From positions 1,211,056-1,275,055 of the forward strand of contig NZ_JAUOEL010000001.1 in NCBI RefSeq assembly GCF_030540765.1: a DNA stretch of 64,000 bases, written 5' to 3'. A model generated the notes under the pieces. It was given only the letters and a program-made list of their open reading frames with translations, ran no database searches and was not told the origin of the DNA. The translations under genes were made by a program, and so were the position numbers. The DNA is from Flavivirga jejuensis (GTDB lineage Bacteria > Bacteroidota > Bacteroidia > Flavobacteriales > Flavobacteriaceae). Positions 45,173 to 56,200 of this stretch are shown here, one piece after another; the stretch's first letter is position 1, and each line of letters begins with the position of its first letter.

Positions 45173-48100
45173 ATGGCAAGAAAACAAGATAAGAATACAG
45201 TAAAGAGATTTAACAAAATCTCAATTGGTTTAGCATCACCAGAGTCTATTCTAGCAGAGTCTAGAGGTGAAGTTTTAAAACCAGAAACTATCAATTATCG
45301 AACTCACAAACCTGAACGTGATGGTTTGTTCTGTGAGCGTATTTTTGGTCCTGTAAAGGATTACGAATGTGCTTGTGGTAAATATAAAAGAATTCGCTAC
45401 AAAGGAATCGTTTGTGACCGTTGTGGTGTAGAAGTAACAGAAAAGAAAGTACGTCGTGATAGAGTAGGGCATATTAATTTAGTAGTTCCTGTGGCTCATA
45501 TCTGGTATTTCCGGTCGTTACCAAACAAAATAGGTTATTTATTAGGTTTACCATCTAAGAAATTAGATATGATTATTTACTACGAACGCTATGTAGTAAT
45601 TCAACCTGGTAATGCCAAAAATGAAGAAGGTGAACCATTGCAAAAAATGGAATTCTTAACAGAAGAAGAATATTTAAATATTCTTGAAGAACTTCCTCAA
45701 GACAATCAATACTTAGACGATACAGATCCTAATAAGTTTCTTGCGAAAATGGGAGCTGAATGTCTAATTGAATTGTTAGCTAGAATTGATTTAGAAACAT
45801 TGTCATACGAATTACGTCATAAAGCAAATACTGAAACGTCTAAACAACGTAAAACAGAAGCCTTAAAACGTTTACAAGTTGTAGAATCATTACGTGAATC
45901 AAATCAAAACAGAGAAAATCGTCCAGAATGGATGATTATGAAAGTAATTCCAATTATTCCACCAGAATTACGTCCGTTAGTGCCGTTAGATGGTGGTCGT
46001 TTTGCAACATCAGATTTAAATGATTTATACAGAAGAGTTATTATCCGTAACAACCGTCTAAAAAGGCTGGTTGAGATAAAAGCACCAGAAGTAATTTTAC
46101 GTAATGAAAAACGTATGTTGCAAGAATCTGTAGATTCATTATTTGATAACACACGTAAATCTTCAGCTGTAAAAACAGATTCTAACAGACCGTTAAAATC
46201 ATTATCAGATTCATTAAAAGGTAAGCAAGGGCGTTTCCGTCAAAACTTACTTGGAAAACGTGTTGATTATTCTGCACGTTCAGTTATTGTTGTTGGACCA
46301 GAATTGAAATTATTTGAATGTGGTTTACCAAAAAATATGGCTGCAGAGCTTTACAAGCCTTTTGTAATTAGAAAATTAATAGAAAGAGGAATTGTTAAAA
46401 CTGTAAAATCAGCTAAGAAAATTATAGATAAAAGAGAGCCAGTAGTTTGGGATATCTTGGAAAATGTTCTTAAAGGACATCCAGTATTACTAAACCGTGC
46501 GCCTACTTTGCACAGATTAGGGATACAAGCTTTTCAACCAAAATTAATTGAAGGTAAAGCTATCCAATTACACCCGTTGGTATGTACAGCATTTAATGCG
46601 GATTTTGACGGTGATCAAATGGCAGTACATTTACCATTAGGGCCAGAAGCTATTTTAGAATGTCAATTATTAATGTTGGCATCTCATAATATTTTGAATC
46701 CTGCTAATGGATCTCCAGTAACAGTACCTTCTCAAGATATGGTACTTGGTCTTTACTATATGACCAAGCTACGTAAATCTACACCAGAAGTGCCTATTCA
46801 AGGAGAAGGATTAACATTCTATTCGCCAGAAGAGGTTGTTATTGCTTTTAATGAGAAGAAAATAGATTTAAATGCTGGTATTAAAGTAAGAACCATTGAT
46901 ATTAATGAAGACGGTAAGCTTGCCCCTGCAATTGTAGATACTACTGTGGGGCGTGTATTATTTAACCAACACGTACCGCAAGCAGCTGGTTACATTAATG
47001 AGGTACTTACAAAAAAATCATTAAGAGATATTATTGGTAGTATTTTGAAATTTACGTCAGTTCCTGAAACTGCAGATTTCTTGGATGCTATTAGAACACT
47101 AGGATTCAAATTTGCATTTCAAGGTGGATTATCATTTAGTTTAGGTGATATTATTATCCCACCAGAAAAGCAAGGAATGATCGATAAAGCCAATACTTTA
47201 GTTGATGGTATTATGGGTAACTATAACATGGGACTTATAACAAACAACGAACGTTATAATCAGGTTATTGATATATGGACTTCTACAAATGCTGAATTGA
47301 CTGAGTTGTCAATGAAACGTATTCGCGAAGATCAACAAGGGTTTAACTCTGTGTTTATGATGCTTGATTCTGGAGCTCGTGGATCTAAAGAACAGATTCG
47401 TCAGCTTACAGGTATGCGTGGATTAATGGCAAAGCCTAAAAAATCTAATGCAGGAGGGGGAGAAATTATTGAAAACCCAATTCTTTCTAACTTTAAAGAA
47501 GGACTTTCTATTTTAGAATACTTTATTTCTACTCACGGTGCACGTAAAGGTCTTGCAGATACGGCTCTTAAAACAGCAGATGCAGGTTACTTAACACGTC
47601 GTTTGGTTGATGTATCTCAAGATGTTATTATTAATACAGAAGATTGTGGCACATTAAGAGGTGTAGAAGTTGAGTCATTAAAGAAAAACGATGAAGTTGT
47701 AGAAACACTTGAAGAGAGAATCGTTGGTCGTGTATCATTAAATGATGTTTATAATCCTTTAACAGAGGAGTTGCTATTAGCATCTGGTCAGTTAATAGAA
47801 GATGATATAGCGAAGGCTATAGAAGCATCTCCAATTGAAAGTGTAGAAGTACGTTCTGCTTTAACATGTGAAGCTTTAAAAGGAATTTGTGCTAAATGTT
47901 ATGGTCGTAATTTAGCGACAGGCAAAATGGTACAAAGAGGTGAAGCTGTAGGTGTTGTTGCAGCACAATCTATTGGAGAACCAGGTACGCAGTTAACACT
48001 TCGTACATTCCACGTGGGTGGTATTGCTGGTAACATTTCTGAAGATAATAAGCTAGCTGTTAAATTTGATGGTCTTGCTGAAATTGAAGATTTAAAAACA

Positions 48101-49474
48101 GTTAAAGGAGAAGATAGTGAAGGAAATATTGCTGATATTGTAATTTCTAGAACATCAGAACTTAAACTTACAGATAAGAAAACGGGTATTGTTTTAAGTA
48201 CAAATAATATTCCTTATGGTTCAACAATATATGCTAAAAATGGAGATAGCTTAAGTAAAGGCGATGTCGTTTGTTCTTGGGATCCATATAATGGTGTTAT
48301 TATTTCAGAATTTGCTGGTAAAGTGAAATATGAAAATATAGAACAAGGTGTTACATACCAAGTTGAAATTGATGAACAAACAGGTTTCCAAGAAAAAGTA
48401 ATTTCGGAGTCTAGAAATAAGAAACTTATTCCAACACTTCATATTGAGGATGCTAAAGGTGAAACGATTCGTTCTTATAACTTACCATTAGGAGCTCACT
48501 TAATGATTAACGATGGAGAGAAAATTAAAGTTGGTAAAATTTTAGTTAAAATACCTCGTAAATCTGCTAAGGCGGGTGATATTACAGGAGGTTTACCTCG
48601 TGTAACGGAGTTATTTGAAGCACGTAACCCTTCAAACCCTGCAGTAGTTAGTGCTATTGATGGTGTGGTTTCTTTCGGAAAAATCAAAAGAGGTAACCGT
48701 GAGATTATCGTAGAATCTAAATTAGGTGATGTTAAGAAATACTTAGTGAAGTTATCTAACCAAATTCTTGTACAAGAAAATGATTATGTAAAAGCTGGTA
48801 TGCCACTTTCTGATGGTTCTATTACTCCTAACGATATTTTGAATATCAAAGGCCCTTCAGCTGTTCAACAATACTTGGTTAATGAAGTACAAGAAGTATA
48901 TCGTTTACAAGGTGTGAAGATCAACGATAAGCACTTTGAGGTTGTTGTAAGACAAATGATGCGTAAAGTACGTATTATTGATTCTGGTGATACTATTTTC
49001 TTAGAAGATCAATTAGCTCATAAAGCTGATTTTATTAAAGAAAATGATGATATTTTCGGAATGAAAGTGATTGAAGAAGCTGGAGATTCAACAAACCTTA
49101 AAGCGGGACAAATTATTACGCCTCGTGAATTAAGAGATGAAAATTCAATTTTACGTAGAGAAGATAAACAACTTGTGGAAGCAAGAGATGCTAAACCAGC
49201 AACTGCTACCCCAATACTGCAAGGTATAACAAGGGCATCGCTTCAAACAAAATCATTTATCTCTGCAGCATCATTCCAGGAAACGACTAAAGTTCTTAAT
49301 GAGGCAGCTGTAGCTGGTAAAATAGATAGTTTAGAAGGATTGAAAGAAAATGTAATTGTTGGTCATAGAATTCCAGCAGGTACAGGTATGAGAAGTTATA
49401 CAGATATCATTGTAGGCTCTAAACAAGAGTTTGATGAAATGATGCAGGTAAAACAAGAATTAAATTATAACTAA
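45173..49474 (+). CDS. rpoC: DNA-directed RNA polymerase subunit beta'
   Basis: This 1433-residue protein has the N-terminal zinc finger [20 protein letters not shown], the catalytic [15 protein letters not shown] magnesium site, the bridge-helix/trigger-loop area ([20 protein letters not shown]) and the second zinc site ([22 protein letters not shown]). Length is typical for Bacteroidota. Translation begins just after a heptanucleotide repeat tract. Confidence 0.99.
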   Translation: MARKQDKNTVKRFNKISIGLASPESILAESRGEVLKPETINYRTHKPERDGLFCERIFGPVKDYECACGKYKRIRYKGIVCDRCGVEVTEKKVRRDRVGHINLVVPVAHIWYFRSLPNKIGYLLGLPSKKLDMIIYYERYVVIQPGNAKNEEGEPLQKMEFLTEEEYLNILEELPQDNQYLDDTDPNKFLAKMGAECLIELLARIDLETLSYELRHKANTETSKQRKTEALKRLQVVESLRESNQNRENRPEWMIMKVIPIIPPELRPLVPLDGGRFATSDLNDLYRRVIIRNNRLKRLVEIKAPEVILRNEKRMLQESVDSLFDNTRKSSAVKTDSNRPLKSLSDSLKGKQGRFRQNLLGKRVDYSARSVIVVGPELKLFECGLPKNMAAELYKPFVIRKLIERGIVKTVKSAKKIIDKREPVVWDILENVLKGHPVLLNRAPTLHRLGIQAFQPKLIEGKAIQLHPLVCTAFNADFDGDQMAVHLPLGPEAILECQLLMLASHNILNPANGSPVTVPSQDMVLGLYYMTKLRKSTPEVPIQGEGLTFYSPEEVVIAFNEKKIDLNAGIKVRTIDINEDGKLAPAIVDTTVGRVLFNQHVPQAAGYINEVLTKKSLRDIIGSILKFTSVPETADFLDAIRTLGFKFAFQGGLSFSLGDIIIPPEKQGMIDKANTLVDGIMGNYNMGLITNNERYNQVIDIWTSTNAELTELSMKRIREDQQGFNSVFMMLDSGARGSKEQIRQLTGMRGLMAKPKKSNAGGGEIIENPILSNFKEGLSILEYFISTHGARKGLADTALKTADAGYLTRRLVDVSQDVIINTEDCGTLRGVEVESLKKNDEVVETLEERIVGRVSLNDVYNPLTEELLLASGQLIEDDIAKAIEASPIESVEVRSALTCEALKGICAKCYGRNLATGKMVQRGEAVGVVAAQSIGEPGTQLTLRTFHVGGIAGNISEDNKLAVKFDGLAEIEDLKTVKGEDSEGNIADIVISRTSELKLTDKKTGIVLSTNNIPYGSTIYAKNGDSLSKGDVVCSWDPYNGVIISEFAGKVKYENIEQGVTYQVEIDEQTGFQEKVISESRNKKLIPTLHIEDAKGETIRSYNLPLGAHLMINDGEKIKVGKILVKIPRKSAKAGDITGGLPRVTELFEARNPSNPAVVSAIDGVVSFGKIKRGNREIIVESKLGDVKKYLVKLSNQILVQENDYVKAGMPLSDGSITPNDILNIKGPSAVQQYLVNEVQEVYRLQGVKINDKHFEVVVRQMMRKVRIIDSGDTIFLEDQLAHKADFIKENDDIFGMKVIEEAGDSTNLKAGQIITPRELRDENSILRREDKQLVEARDAKPATATPILQGITRASLQTKSFISAASFQETTKVLNEAAVAGKIDSLEGLKENVIVGHRIPAGTGMRSYTDIIVGSKQEFDEMMQVKQELNYN

Positions 49475-49479
49475 TAGTC

Positions 49480-49499
49480 ATTCCTGCGAAGGCAGGAAT
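49480..49499. repeat. ATTCCTGC palindrome after rpoC
   Basis: ATTCCTGC-gaag-GCAGGAAT: both arms are identical to the palindrome at 11377-11396. It stands 5 bp after the rpoC stop, ahead of the main terminator. Confidence 0.85.
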
Positions 49500-49508
49500 C
49501 TAAAAAAT

Positions 49509-49542
49509 AAAAGCCTTCATGTATTTAACTTGAAGGCTTTTT
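49509..49542 (+). terminator. intrinsic terminator of the rpoBC operon
   Basis: AAAAGCCTTCA (49509-49519) pairs with TGAAGGCTTTT (49531-49541) and continues into TTTTTA. Confidence 0.9.
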
Positions 49543-49562
49543 ATATTTAAAAAAAATAAATT

Positions 49563-49880
49563 ATGGCAGACGAAAAAGAAAATCAAAAACAAGGTCAAAT
49601 AAACATTGAATTAGATGAAAAAGTAGCAGAAGGGACCTATTCTAATTTAGCTATTATTAATCATTCAGTTTCAGAATTTGTTGTAGATTTTGTAAATATT
49701 ATGCCTGGAATTCCAAAGAGTAAAGTGAAGTCTAGAATAATATTAACCCCACAACATGCTAAACGTTTGTTAAAAGCTTTAGGTGAAAACATTTCTAGAT
49801 TTGAAAATGCTCATGGTGAAATTAAAGATTATGAGCAACCGCCAATACCTTTAAATTTTGGACCTACAGGTCAAGCATAA
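49563..49880 (+). CDS. DUF3467 family protein
   Basis: This 105-residue protein reads QINIELDEKVAEGTYSNLAI, then FVVDFVNIMPGIPKSKVKSR and LTPQHAKRLLKALGENISRF. This is the full DUF3467 domain, common in Bacteroidota and found directly downstream of rpoC in this group. It is soluble and without a catalytic motif. Its location after the polymerase genes hints at a transcription-related role, but that is inference. It has its own terminator. Confidence 0.9.
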   Translation: MADEKENQKQGQINIELDEKVAEGTYSNLAIINHSVSEFVVDFVNIMPGIPKSKVKSRIILTPQHAKRLLKALGENISRFENAHGEIKDYEQPPIPLNFGPTGQA

Positions 49881-49887
49881 AAAAACA

Positions 49888-49920
49888 AAAAGCTCTTGAA
49901 ATTTTCAAGAGCTTTTGTTT
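49888..49920. terminator. bidirectional terminator between DUF3467 and the (4Fe-4S) protein gene
   Basis: AAAAGCTCTTGAAA (49888-49901) and TTTCAAGAGCTTTT (49903-49916) form a 14-bp perfect stem with T-rich tails in both directions, suiting the convergent genes on either side. Confidence 0.9.
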
Positions 49921-50132
49921 TATAAAAATTAGTTATAATAAAAAAGGTTTTTTATTAATTTTAATTATACTAATAATAATTTGAGTCAAAATTAGATTAG
50001 TTTAATCACTTTTTTTTTAAATCTCATATCATATTAGTCGATGCGACTATAAAAGAGCTTAAAAAAGCTTATTTCGGTTTGATTTGTAATTTAACTAAAT
50101 TTTTTATCTACAGAGGAGAATCAAAGTTAGAT

Positions 50133-50360
50133 TTATGCAACCTTTCTATTATAATAAAACTGTAAAGCTCCAGAAGGGCACTTTTTAACTTGTTTTATGA
50201 TTTCCTTATTAGATGCGCCTTCAAGATTTATCCAGGGAATAACAGAATCTCTAAAAACATTTGAAAGTTGTCTGGCACAGCGTTCTGCATGTATGCAGAT
50301 GCAGGGTTTGTAGGTTACAGTAATATCCGTATTACTAAAAATATTAGCATTTGTTTCCAT
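50133..50360 (-). CDS. small (4Fe-4S)-binding protein, YjdI-like
   Basis: This 75-residue protein contains CICIHAERCARQLSNVF and KKCPSGAL, giving the four-cysteine single-cluster pattern of the YjdI/Fer4_19 family. It lacks a second cluster motif. Such proteins are presumed small electron carriers; no redox partner is next to it. The gap to the next gene on its right (prfC) holds TCGATTAA-like palindromes. Confidence 0.85.
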   Translation of the reverse strand: METNANIFSNTDITVTYKPCICIHAERCARQLSNVFRDSVIPWINLEGASNKEIIKQVKKCPSGALQFYYNRKVA

Positions 50361-50492
50361 AAGTAGATCATTATTTGGGGTTATGATACTGTTTTAAATA
50401 TATAGAAATATCAATTCGAACAATAAAAATAATCGACTAAACGTGCTTAATCATCGATTAAGTGCTAATTTGGTGATCGTATGTATAGATTA

Positions 50493-52082
50493 TTATTCGA
50501 ATTCTGAAGTAAAATGAAATTTAATACTTGGATATTTTTGCTGTGTCATTTGTAAGGAAAAAGAAGAATCTGCTAAAAATACTAGCTGATCTTGTTTGTC
50601 TTTTGCTAGAAAACGCTGTTTAACTCTCACAAACTCTTTATATTCATCACTTTTAGAACCTTTAGGATCCACCCAGCATGCTTTATGTACATTTAAATTC
50701 TCATAAGAACATTTTGCACCATATTCGTGCTCCAATCTATATTGAATCACTTCATATTGTAACGCCCCAACTGTTCCAATTACTTTTCTACCATTAAGTT
50801 CTAATGTGAATAATTGAGCAACGCCTTCATCCATTAATTGGTCTATGCCTTTAAAAAGTTGTTTAGATTTTAAGGGATCTGCATTATTAATATATCTAAA
50901 GTGCTCAGGTGAAAAACTAGGCACTCCTTTATAATTTATAATCTCACCTTCAGTTAGCGTATCACCAATTTTAAAATTACCAGTATCGTGCAAACCAACA
51001 ATATCGCCAGGGTAAGAAGTATCTACAATTTCCTTTTTCTCTGCAAAAAAGGCGTTAGGGCTAGAAAATTTTAATTTCTTTTTGTTTCTAACATGTAAGT
51101 AAGGCGTATTTCTTTTAAAAGTACCAGATACAATTTTAATAAAAGCTAAACGGTCTCTATGATTAGGATCCATATTAGCATGTATTTTAAAAACGAAGCC
51201 AGAGAATTTATCTTCATTAGGTTCTACTAAACGTTCTTCACTTTGTTTTGGTCTAGGTTTTGGAGCAATTTCAACAAAACAATCTAATAACTCTCTAACA
51301 CCAAAATTATTCAAAGCCGAACCAAAAAATACAGGTTGCACATCACCATTAAGATAATCTTCTTTATTAAATTCTGGGTATATACCTTCAACAAGTTCAA
51401 TTTCTTCTCTTAATGTCTGTGCAGCATTGTCGCCTATAAGTGTATCTAACTTAGAAGAGGTTAAATCTTTAATCTCGATGGTTTCTTCAATATCTTTTCT
51501 ACTATCTCCACTAAATAAATTAATATTCTTTTCCCAAATATTATAAATACCTTTAAAATCATAACCCATACCAATGGGGAAGCTTAATGGAACTACTTTC
51601 AACCCTAATTTTTGTTCAATTTCATCTAAAAGATCGAAAGCGTCTTTACCCTCTCTATCCATTTTGTTGATGAAAACAATCATGGGAATGTTTCTCATTC
51701 TGCAAACTTCAACTAGTTTTTCAGTTTGCTCTTCTACACCTTTTGCCACATCAATTACTACAATAACACTATCAACCGCTGTAAGTGTTCTAAAAGTGTC
51801 TTCAGCAAAATCTTTGTGCCCAGGAGTATCTAAGATATTAATTTTTATACCATTATATTCAAAAGCTAAAACCGAAGTTGCGACAGAAATACCACGTTGA
51901 CGTTCTATTTCCATAAAATCACTGGTTGCTCCTTTTTTTATTTTGTTACTTTTTACAGCACCAGCTTCTTGAATAGCACCACCAAAAAGTAATAACTTTT
52001 CGGTTAAAGTTGTTTTACCAGCATCAGGGTGCGATATAATACCAAAGGTACGTCTGCGTTGTATTTCTTCTAAAAAACTCAT
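50493..52082 (-). CDS. prfC: peptide chain release factor 3
   Basis: I take the ATG at 52082 (MSFLEEIQRRRTFGIISHPD) as the start. The longer frame to 52109 would run into the -7 box at 52107-52114. About 529 residues. The GTPase motifs are SHPDAGKTTLTEKLL (P-loop), DTPGHKDF (G3) and FINKMDREG (G4), then EF-G-like domains. RF3 recycles RF1/RF2 from the ribosome after termination, using GTP. The consensus promoter leaves a leader of about 20 nt. Confidence 0.97.
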   Translation of the reverse strand: MSFLEEIQRRRTFGIISHPDAGKTTLTEKLLLFGGAIQEAGAVKSNKIKKGATSDFMEIERQRGISVATSVLAFEYNGIKINILDTPGHKDFAEDTFRTLTAVDSVIVVIDVAKGVEEQTEKLVEVCRMRNIPMIVFINKMDREGKDAFDLLDEIEQKLGLKVVPLSFPIGMGYDFKGIYNIWEKNINLFSGDSRKDIEETIEIKDLTSSKLDTLIGDNAAQTLREEIELVEGIYPEFNKEDYLNGDVQPVFFGSALNNFGVRELLDCFVEIAPKPRPKQSEERLVEPNEDKFSGFVFKIHANMDPNHRDRLAFIKIVSGTFKRNTPYLHVRNKKKLKFSSPNAFFAEKKEIVDTSYPGDIVGLHDTGNFKIGDTLTEGEIINYKGVPSFSPEHFRYINNADPLKSKQLFKGIDQLMDEGVAQLFTLELNGRKVIGTVGALQYEVIQYRLEHEYGAKCSYENLNVHKACWVDPKGSKSDEYKEFVRVKQRFLAKDKQDQLVFLADSSFSLQMTQQKYPSIKFHFTSEFE

Positions 52083-52106
52083 AAACTCTTTTGTGCAAAT
52101 GGGTAG

Positions 52107-52114
52107 CAAATATA
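52107..52114 (-). promoter_or_regulatory. -7 box for prfC
   Basis: On the minus strand the sequence reads TATATTTG, an exact TAnnTTTG match, 24 bp before the prfC ATG. No TTG at -33 was recognised. Confidence 0.65.
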
Positions 52115-52351
52115 ATCTTTATAAAATTGTTTTTTATAGAAATTGATTGCAGAAAACATTTCTGAATTGAGGTTTTAGAAACTAATTACCTGTTTTATAT
52201 TTTTTGATATGCTTTATAGGTTAAAGTTGTGCTAATGTGAGGTGTAATGTTAAATAATTGAGATCCTTTTTAAATCTAAAAATTCTCCGACCCTTGGGGC
52301 CTGCTTGTTAGCAAAGGCAGGGGTTCCTATTCAACCCTCCTTTGGAGCCAT

Positions 52352-52512
52352 CAGAACTGCTTTTTTTTTTTTTGCAGTTCTGGGTGAGATAAAATACAAA
52401 ATTCGGTTTTTGCCTCTAAAGGCAAAATAAAACTGGTGAAAATCTGTGCCAAGTCGAAGCATGCCCCTATGGCTTGCCAGGGATAGTCAGTTTCAAGATT
52501 TTTTTTTTAATT
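52352..52512 (+). ncRNA. candidate structured RNA or element, unidentified
   Basis: CAGAACTGC (52352-52360) and GCAGTTCTG (52374-52382) form a perfect 9-bp stem around a loop of 13 thymines. A second hairpin TTTTGCC-tctaaa-GGCAAAA sits at 52408-52427. ACTG near 52432 can pair with CAGT near 52489, enclosing GCATGCCCCTATGGCTTGC (one mismatch in a 7-bp stem), and the region ends in a run of T. No known RNA family was recognised. Confidence 0.3.
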
Positions 52513-52936
52513 AAAAACAATTACAATGATAATTAACCCTACTAGTACTTTTAATGATATGACAACTTTATCCATATTTTGAATTTAGACTACAAGGTTT
52601 TAACTCTACATGCCATAATTTAATTACAGTTTGTCGATGAAGTGATATTGATGTGCTTTTTTGAGGTTTGGTTTAGTTTTTTTTAAGAGAAACGAACCAT
52701 TATAATAGTGTTACTTAATTAAAATAGAAAATACAGGTGGTTTTTTATTAATTGTCTATTTATGAGTCGTTTCGTGTTCGTTTTTGCTTAAAAACAGAAG
52801 ATAAATCTATTTTATTATTTGTAAGTAATTTATGCGTTTTTTTAGGAATTATAAGGTTTTTGAGAGTTTTAACAGATTGATATTGAAGTCCTTGTATTAC
52901 ATGATTAACAAATGTTTAAAAAAAAAATGATTTTGT

Positions 52937-52967
52937 TTGCATAAGTGAACAAAAAACATATAATTTG
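52937..52967 (+). promoter_or_regulatory. candidate promoter of the giant repeat gene
   Basis: TTG at 52937-52939 and TATAATTTG at 52959-52967, 19 bp apart. The -7 box has one extra base relative to TAnnTTTG. The leader would be about 250 nt. Confidence 0.4.
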
Positions 52968-52973
52968 CATTTC

Positions 52974-53005
52974 ATCGATTAAAAATGCGTTTTATCGATT
53001 TTAGG
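52974..53005. promoter_or_regulatory. paired ATCGATT motifs upstream of the giant gene
   Basis: CATCGATTAAAA and TATCGATTTTAG lie about 21 bp apart, roughly two helical turns. The core resembles TTAATCGATTAA at 32122-32133, upstream of other secreted-protein genes. Possible regulator site. Confidence 0.35.
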
Positions 53006-53068
53006 TAAAATTTAATAAATAAGAATAGAATACATATTTCGGATATCTATTAATCAACTCTCAAAACT

Positions 53069-53176
53069 ATGAATTTTTCTATTAAACCTTTTGATAAACT
53101 GAAAGCTGACTTTTTAGACTTTTGGGTTTTTTATAAATCAATTTTGCTTTCTCATTCTCAACCAACTTATAGATAA
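53069..53176 (+). CDS. 35-residue upstream open reading frame (leader peptide candidate)
   Basis: ATG at 53069 opens MNFSIKPFDKLKADFLDFWV and ends with a TAA at 53176 (HSQPTYR), 50 bp before the giant gene. The same ten bases AACTCTCAAA stand just before this ATG (53056-53065) and before the giant gene's ATG (53216-53225), so the leader may be duplicated. It could be a leader peptide or a decayed gene start; no homolog is recognised. Confidence 0.3.
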   Translation: MNFSIKPFDKLKADFLDFWVFYKSILLSHSQPTYR

Positions 53177-53226
53177 AGTAACATCAGCTAGTACACAACC
53201 AAATTTATTAATTATAACTCTCAAAG

Positions 53227-56200
53227 ATGAAAACTCTTGTCCACCTTTTATTAAAAAATATACATGTTTTGTTTTTTAAAAGTTTAGAATTAAAAAAAGA
53301 ACAGTTTAAATATTCGTATATACTGATATTTGCGAGTATATTATTTTCATTTTCAGCTGTAGCACAACCAACGTTTGGTGGAGCTCAAGGGCCAACGCTT
53401 TTATCAGGAACTTTGAATCAGCAAGGATCTAGGTACCTTTATACAGATGTGGTAGTAAATGTAAATGGAACGACTTCAAATGCAGATGCTGTTATTACTA
53501 TTATAGAGTTAAATAATATAACAGTAAATAGTGTAGATACTGTTCTTGGTGTTGATAATAGATTTGAACCAACCACTACTACTACCGCTGATGGTGGATA
53601 TGCTGAATGGGAAATCGTGTTTGTTGAAGATGGAACAGCTAATGCTGGTACTAATGGAATCCCAATAGAGGTAGATTCATATACATTGCAAGCAATTGAT
53701 GTTGATGGCTCTGAATTTTTTGAAGCATTAGTTGGGGATAATTTTTTTCTAGAAGCAGGTACTAGTCCTCCTTCTGGTACTTGTCCTCAGGGTTCTGGAG
53801 TAACTACCAATTTAATAGGATGCCCAACAGAATTAGTAGTTTCTGCAAATGGACCTTTTACTCGTTTTCAAAGTGGTTCTGATTTTGCATCTGGTGTTCA
53901 TGTAGGAAGAACAGAATATATAGTATCTATTACTTATTCTAATGTAAGTACTGTTAGGTTTAGAAATGGTCGTGCAACAACTGGAAGTAGTAGACTTAAT
54001 TCAATTAGTTTTTTAGGAGAAGTTACTTTTGTTACTGAAACTAGTGATCCAGATCCTACAAATGATCCGCCCGTTGTTATTGATAATTTAGGGCATGTAG
54101 TATTAGAAAACTCAGGAGCAAATGGTCCTTATAATGTATTAACAGGTTCTTCAGACCCAGATGGGAATTTAGATTCAACTACTATAACTTTAATAGACCC
54201 TGGTAATATTTCAAATCTAGGTTATGTGGGAACTGATTTAGTGATTTCTGGTGTAGGAACTTATTCAGTTGATAATACAGGTAATGTAACTTTTACACCT
54301 GCAGCAAATTATTCAGGTAATGCAGATATAAATTTTAGAGTTTTAGATACATCAGCAGAAAGTTCTAATACAGCCACTTTAGGAATTACTGTTTGTCCTG
54401 TTGCTAATAATACAACAGATTCAAGTGCTATTTGTGAAAGTAATACAAAGACTTTAACAACGACTTCTTCAGGAGGTACTTGGAGTGTTATTAGTGGAGG
54501 AGGAAGTATTTTAGGAACTACTTATACTCCAGATGATGTAGCAGTAAATACATCTGTTACCATAAGATATACAATACCAGCATCAGCTCCTTGCAGTGTT
54601 TCAACTAGTGATGTCACTTTTACGGTAAACGTACTGGACGATGCGAGTTTTAACTATAGCGCTGCCGCGTATTGTGTAGATGCTATAGATCCAACGCCAA
54701 CCATAACAGGTTTAACAGGCGGTGCATTTAGTAGTACTGGAGGTTTATCTCTTACCCCAGGCACAGGGCTAATCGATGTATCGACCAGTACACCTGGTAC
54801 ATATACCGTAACTTATACCACAGCAGGTACCTGTCCAAACAGTAGTACCGCTAGTGTTACGATTAACGCATTGGACGATGCGAGTTTTAATTATAGCGCT
54901 GCCGGATATTGTGTAGATGCCAGTGATCCAACCCCAACTATAACAGGTTTAACAGGCGGAACTTTCTCAAGTACATTAGGCTTATCCCTTACGGCTGGTA
55001 CTGGACTAATCGATGTATCGACAAGTACGCCTGGTACATATACAGTAACTTATACCACAGCAGGCACCTGTCCAAACAGTAGTACTGCTAGTGTCACGAT
55101 TAACGCACTGGACGATGCGAGTTTTAACTATAGCGCTGCAGCATATTGTGTAGATGCGAGTGATCCAACCCCAACTATAACAGGTTTAACAGGTGGTACA
55201 TTTAGTAGTACATTAGGCTTATCCCTTACTGCAGGTACTGGACTGATCGATGTATCGGCAAGTACACCTGGTACATATACCGTAACCTATACCACAGCAG
55301 GTACCTGTCCAAACAGTAGTACAGCTAGTGTCACGATTAACGCACTGGACGATGCGAGTTTTAATTATAGCGCAGCCGCATATTGTGTAGATGCGAGTGA
55401 TCCAACCCCAACCATAACAGGTTTAACAGGTGGTACATTTAGTAGTACATTAGGTTTATCCCTTACCGCAGGTACTGGACTAATCGATGTATCGACAAGT
55501 ACGCCAGGTACATATACAGTAACTTATACCACAGCAGGTACCTGTCCAAACAGTAGTACTGCTAGTGTCACGATTAACGCATTGGACGATGCGAGCTTTA
55601 ATTATAGCGCGGCCGCATATTGTGTCGATGCTATAGATCCAACGCCAACCATAACAGGTTTAACAGGTGGTACATTTAGTAGTACATTAGGCTTATCGAT
55701 TACCGCAGGTACTGGGCTAATCGATGTATCGGCAAGTACGCCTGGTACATATACCGTAACCTATACCACAGCAGGTACCTGTCCAAACAGTAGTACCGCT
55801 AGTGTTACAATTAACGCACTGGACGATGCGAGCTTTAATTATAGCGCTGTAGCATATTGTGTAGATGCTACGGACCCAACCCCAACCATAACAGGTTTAA
55901 CAGGCGGAACTTTCTCAAGTACATTAGGCTTATCGATTACCGCAGGTACTGGACTGATCGATGTATCGGCCAGTACACCAGGTACATATACCGTAACCTA
56001 TACCACAGCAGGCACTTGTCCAAACAGTAGTACTGCTAGTGTTACAATTAACGCACTGGACGATGCGAGCTTTAACTATAGCGCTGCCGCATATTGTGTA
56101 GACGCGAGTGATCCAACGCCGACCATAACAGGTTTAACAGGCGGAACTTTCTCAAGTACATTAGGCTTATCGATTACCGCAGGTACTGGACTGATCGATG

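Larger units (their letters stand above)
52115..53068. other. 950-bp intergenic region upstream of the giant repeat gene
   Basis: No gene of meaningful length was found. From 52268 to 52512 it contains GC-rich text with several hairpins, listed separately. The rest is A/T-rich. Just before the giant gene lie a candidate promoter (52937-52967) and two ATCGATT motifs (52974-53005). Confidence 0.6.

Noticed and set aside
52408..52500. Cobalamin riboswitch
   Set aside because: GGTGAAAATC-like text is present, but the rest of the B12-box core could not be aligned and no vitamin or transport gene follows.
52526..52582. 18-residue frame (MIINPTSTFNDMTTLSIF) after the T-run
   Set aside because: Too short, no conserved feature or start signal; expected by chance in this composition.
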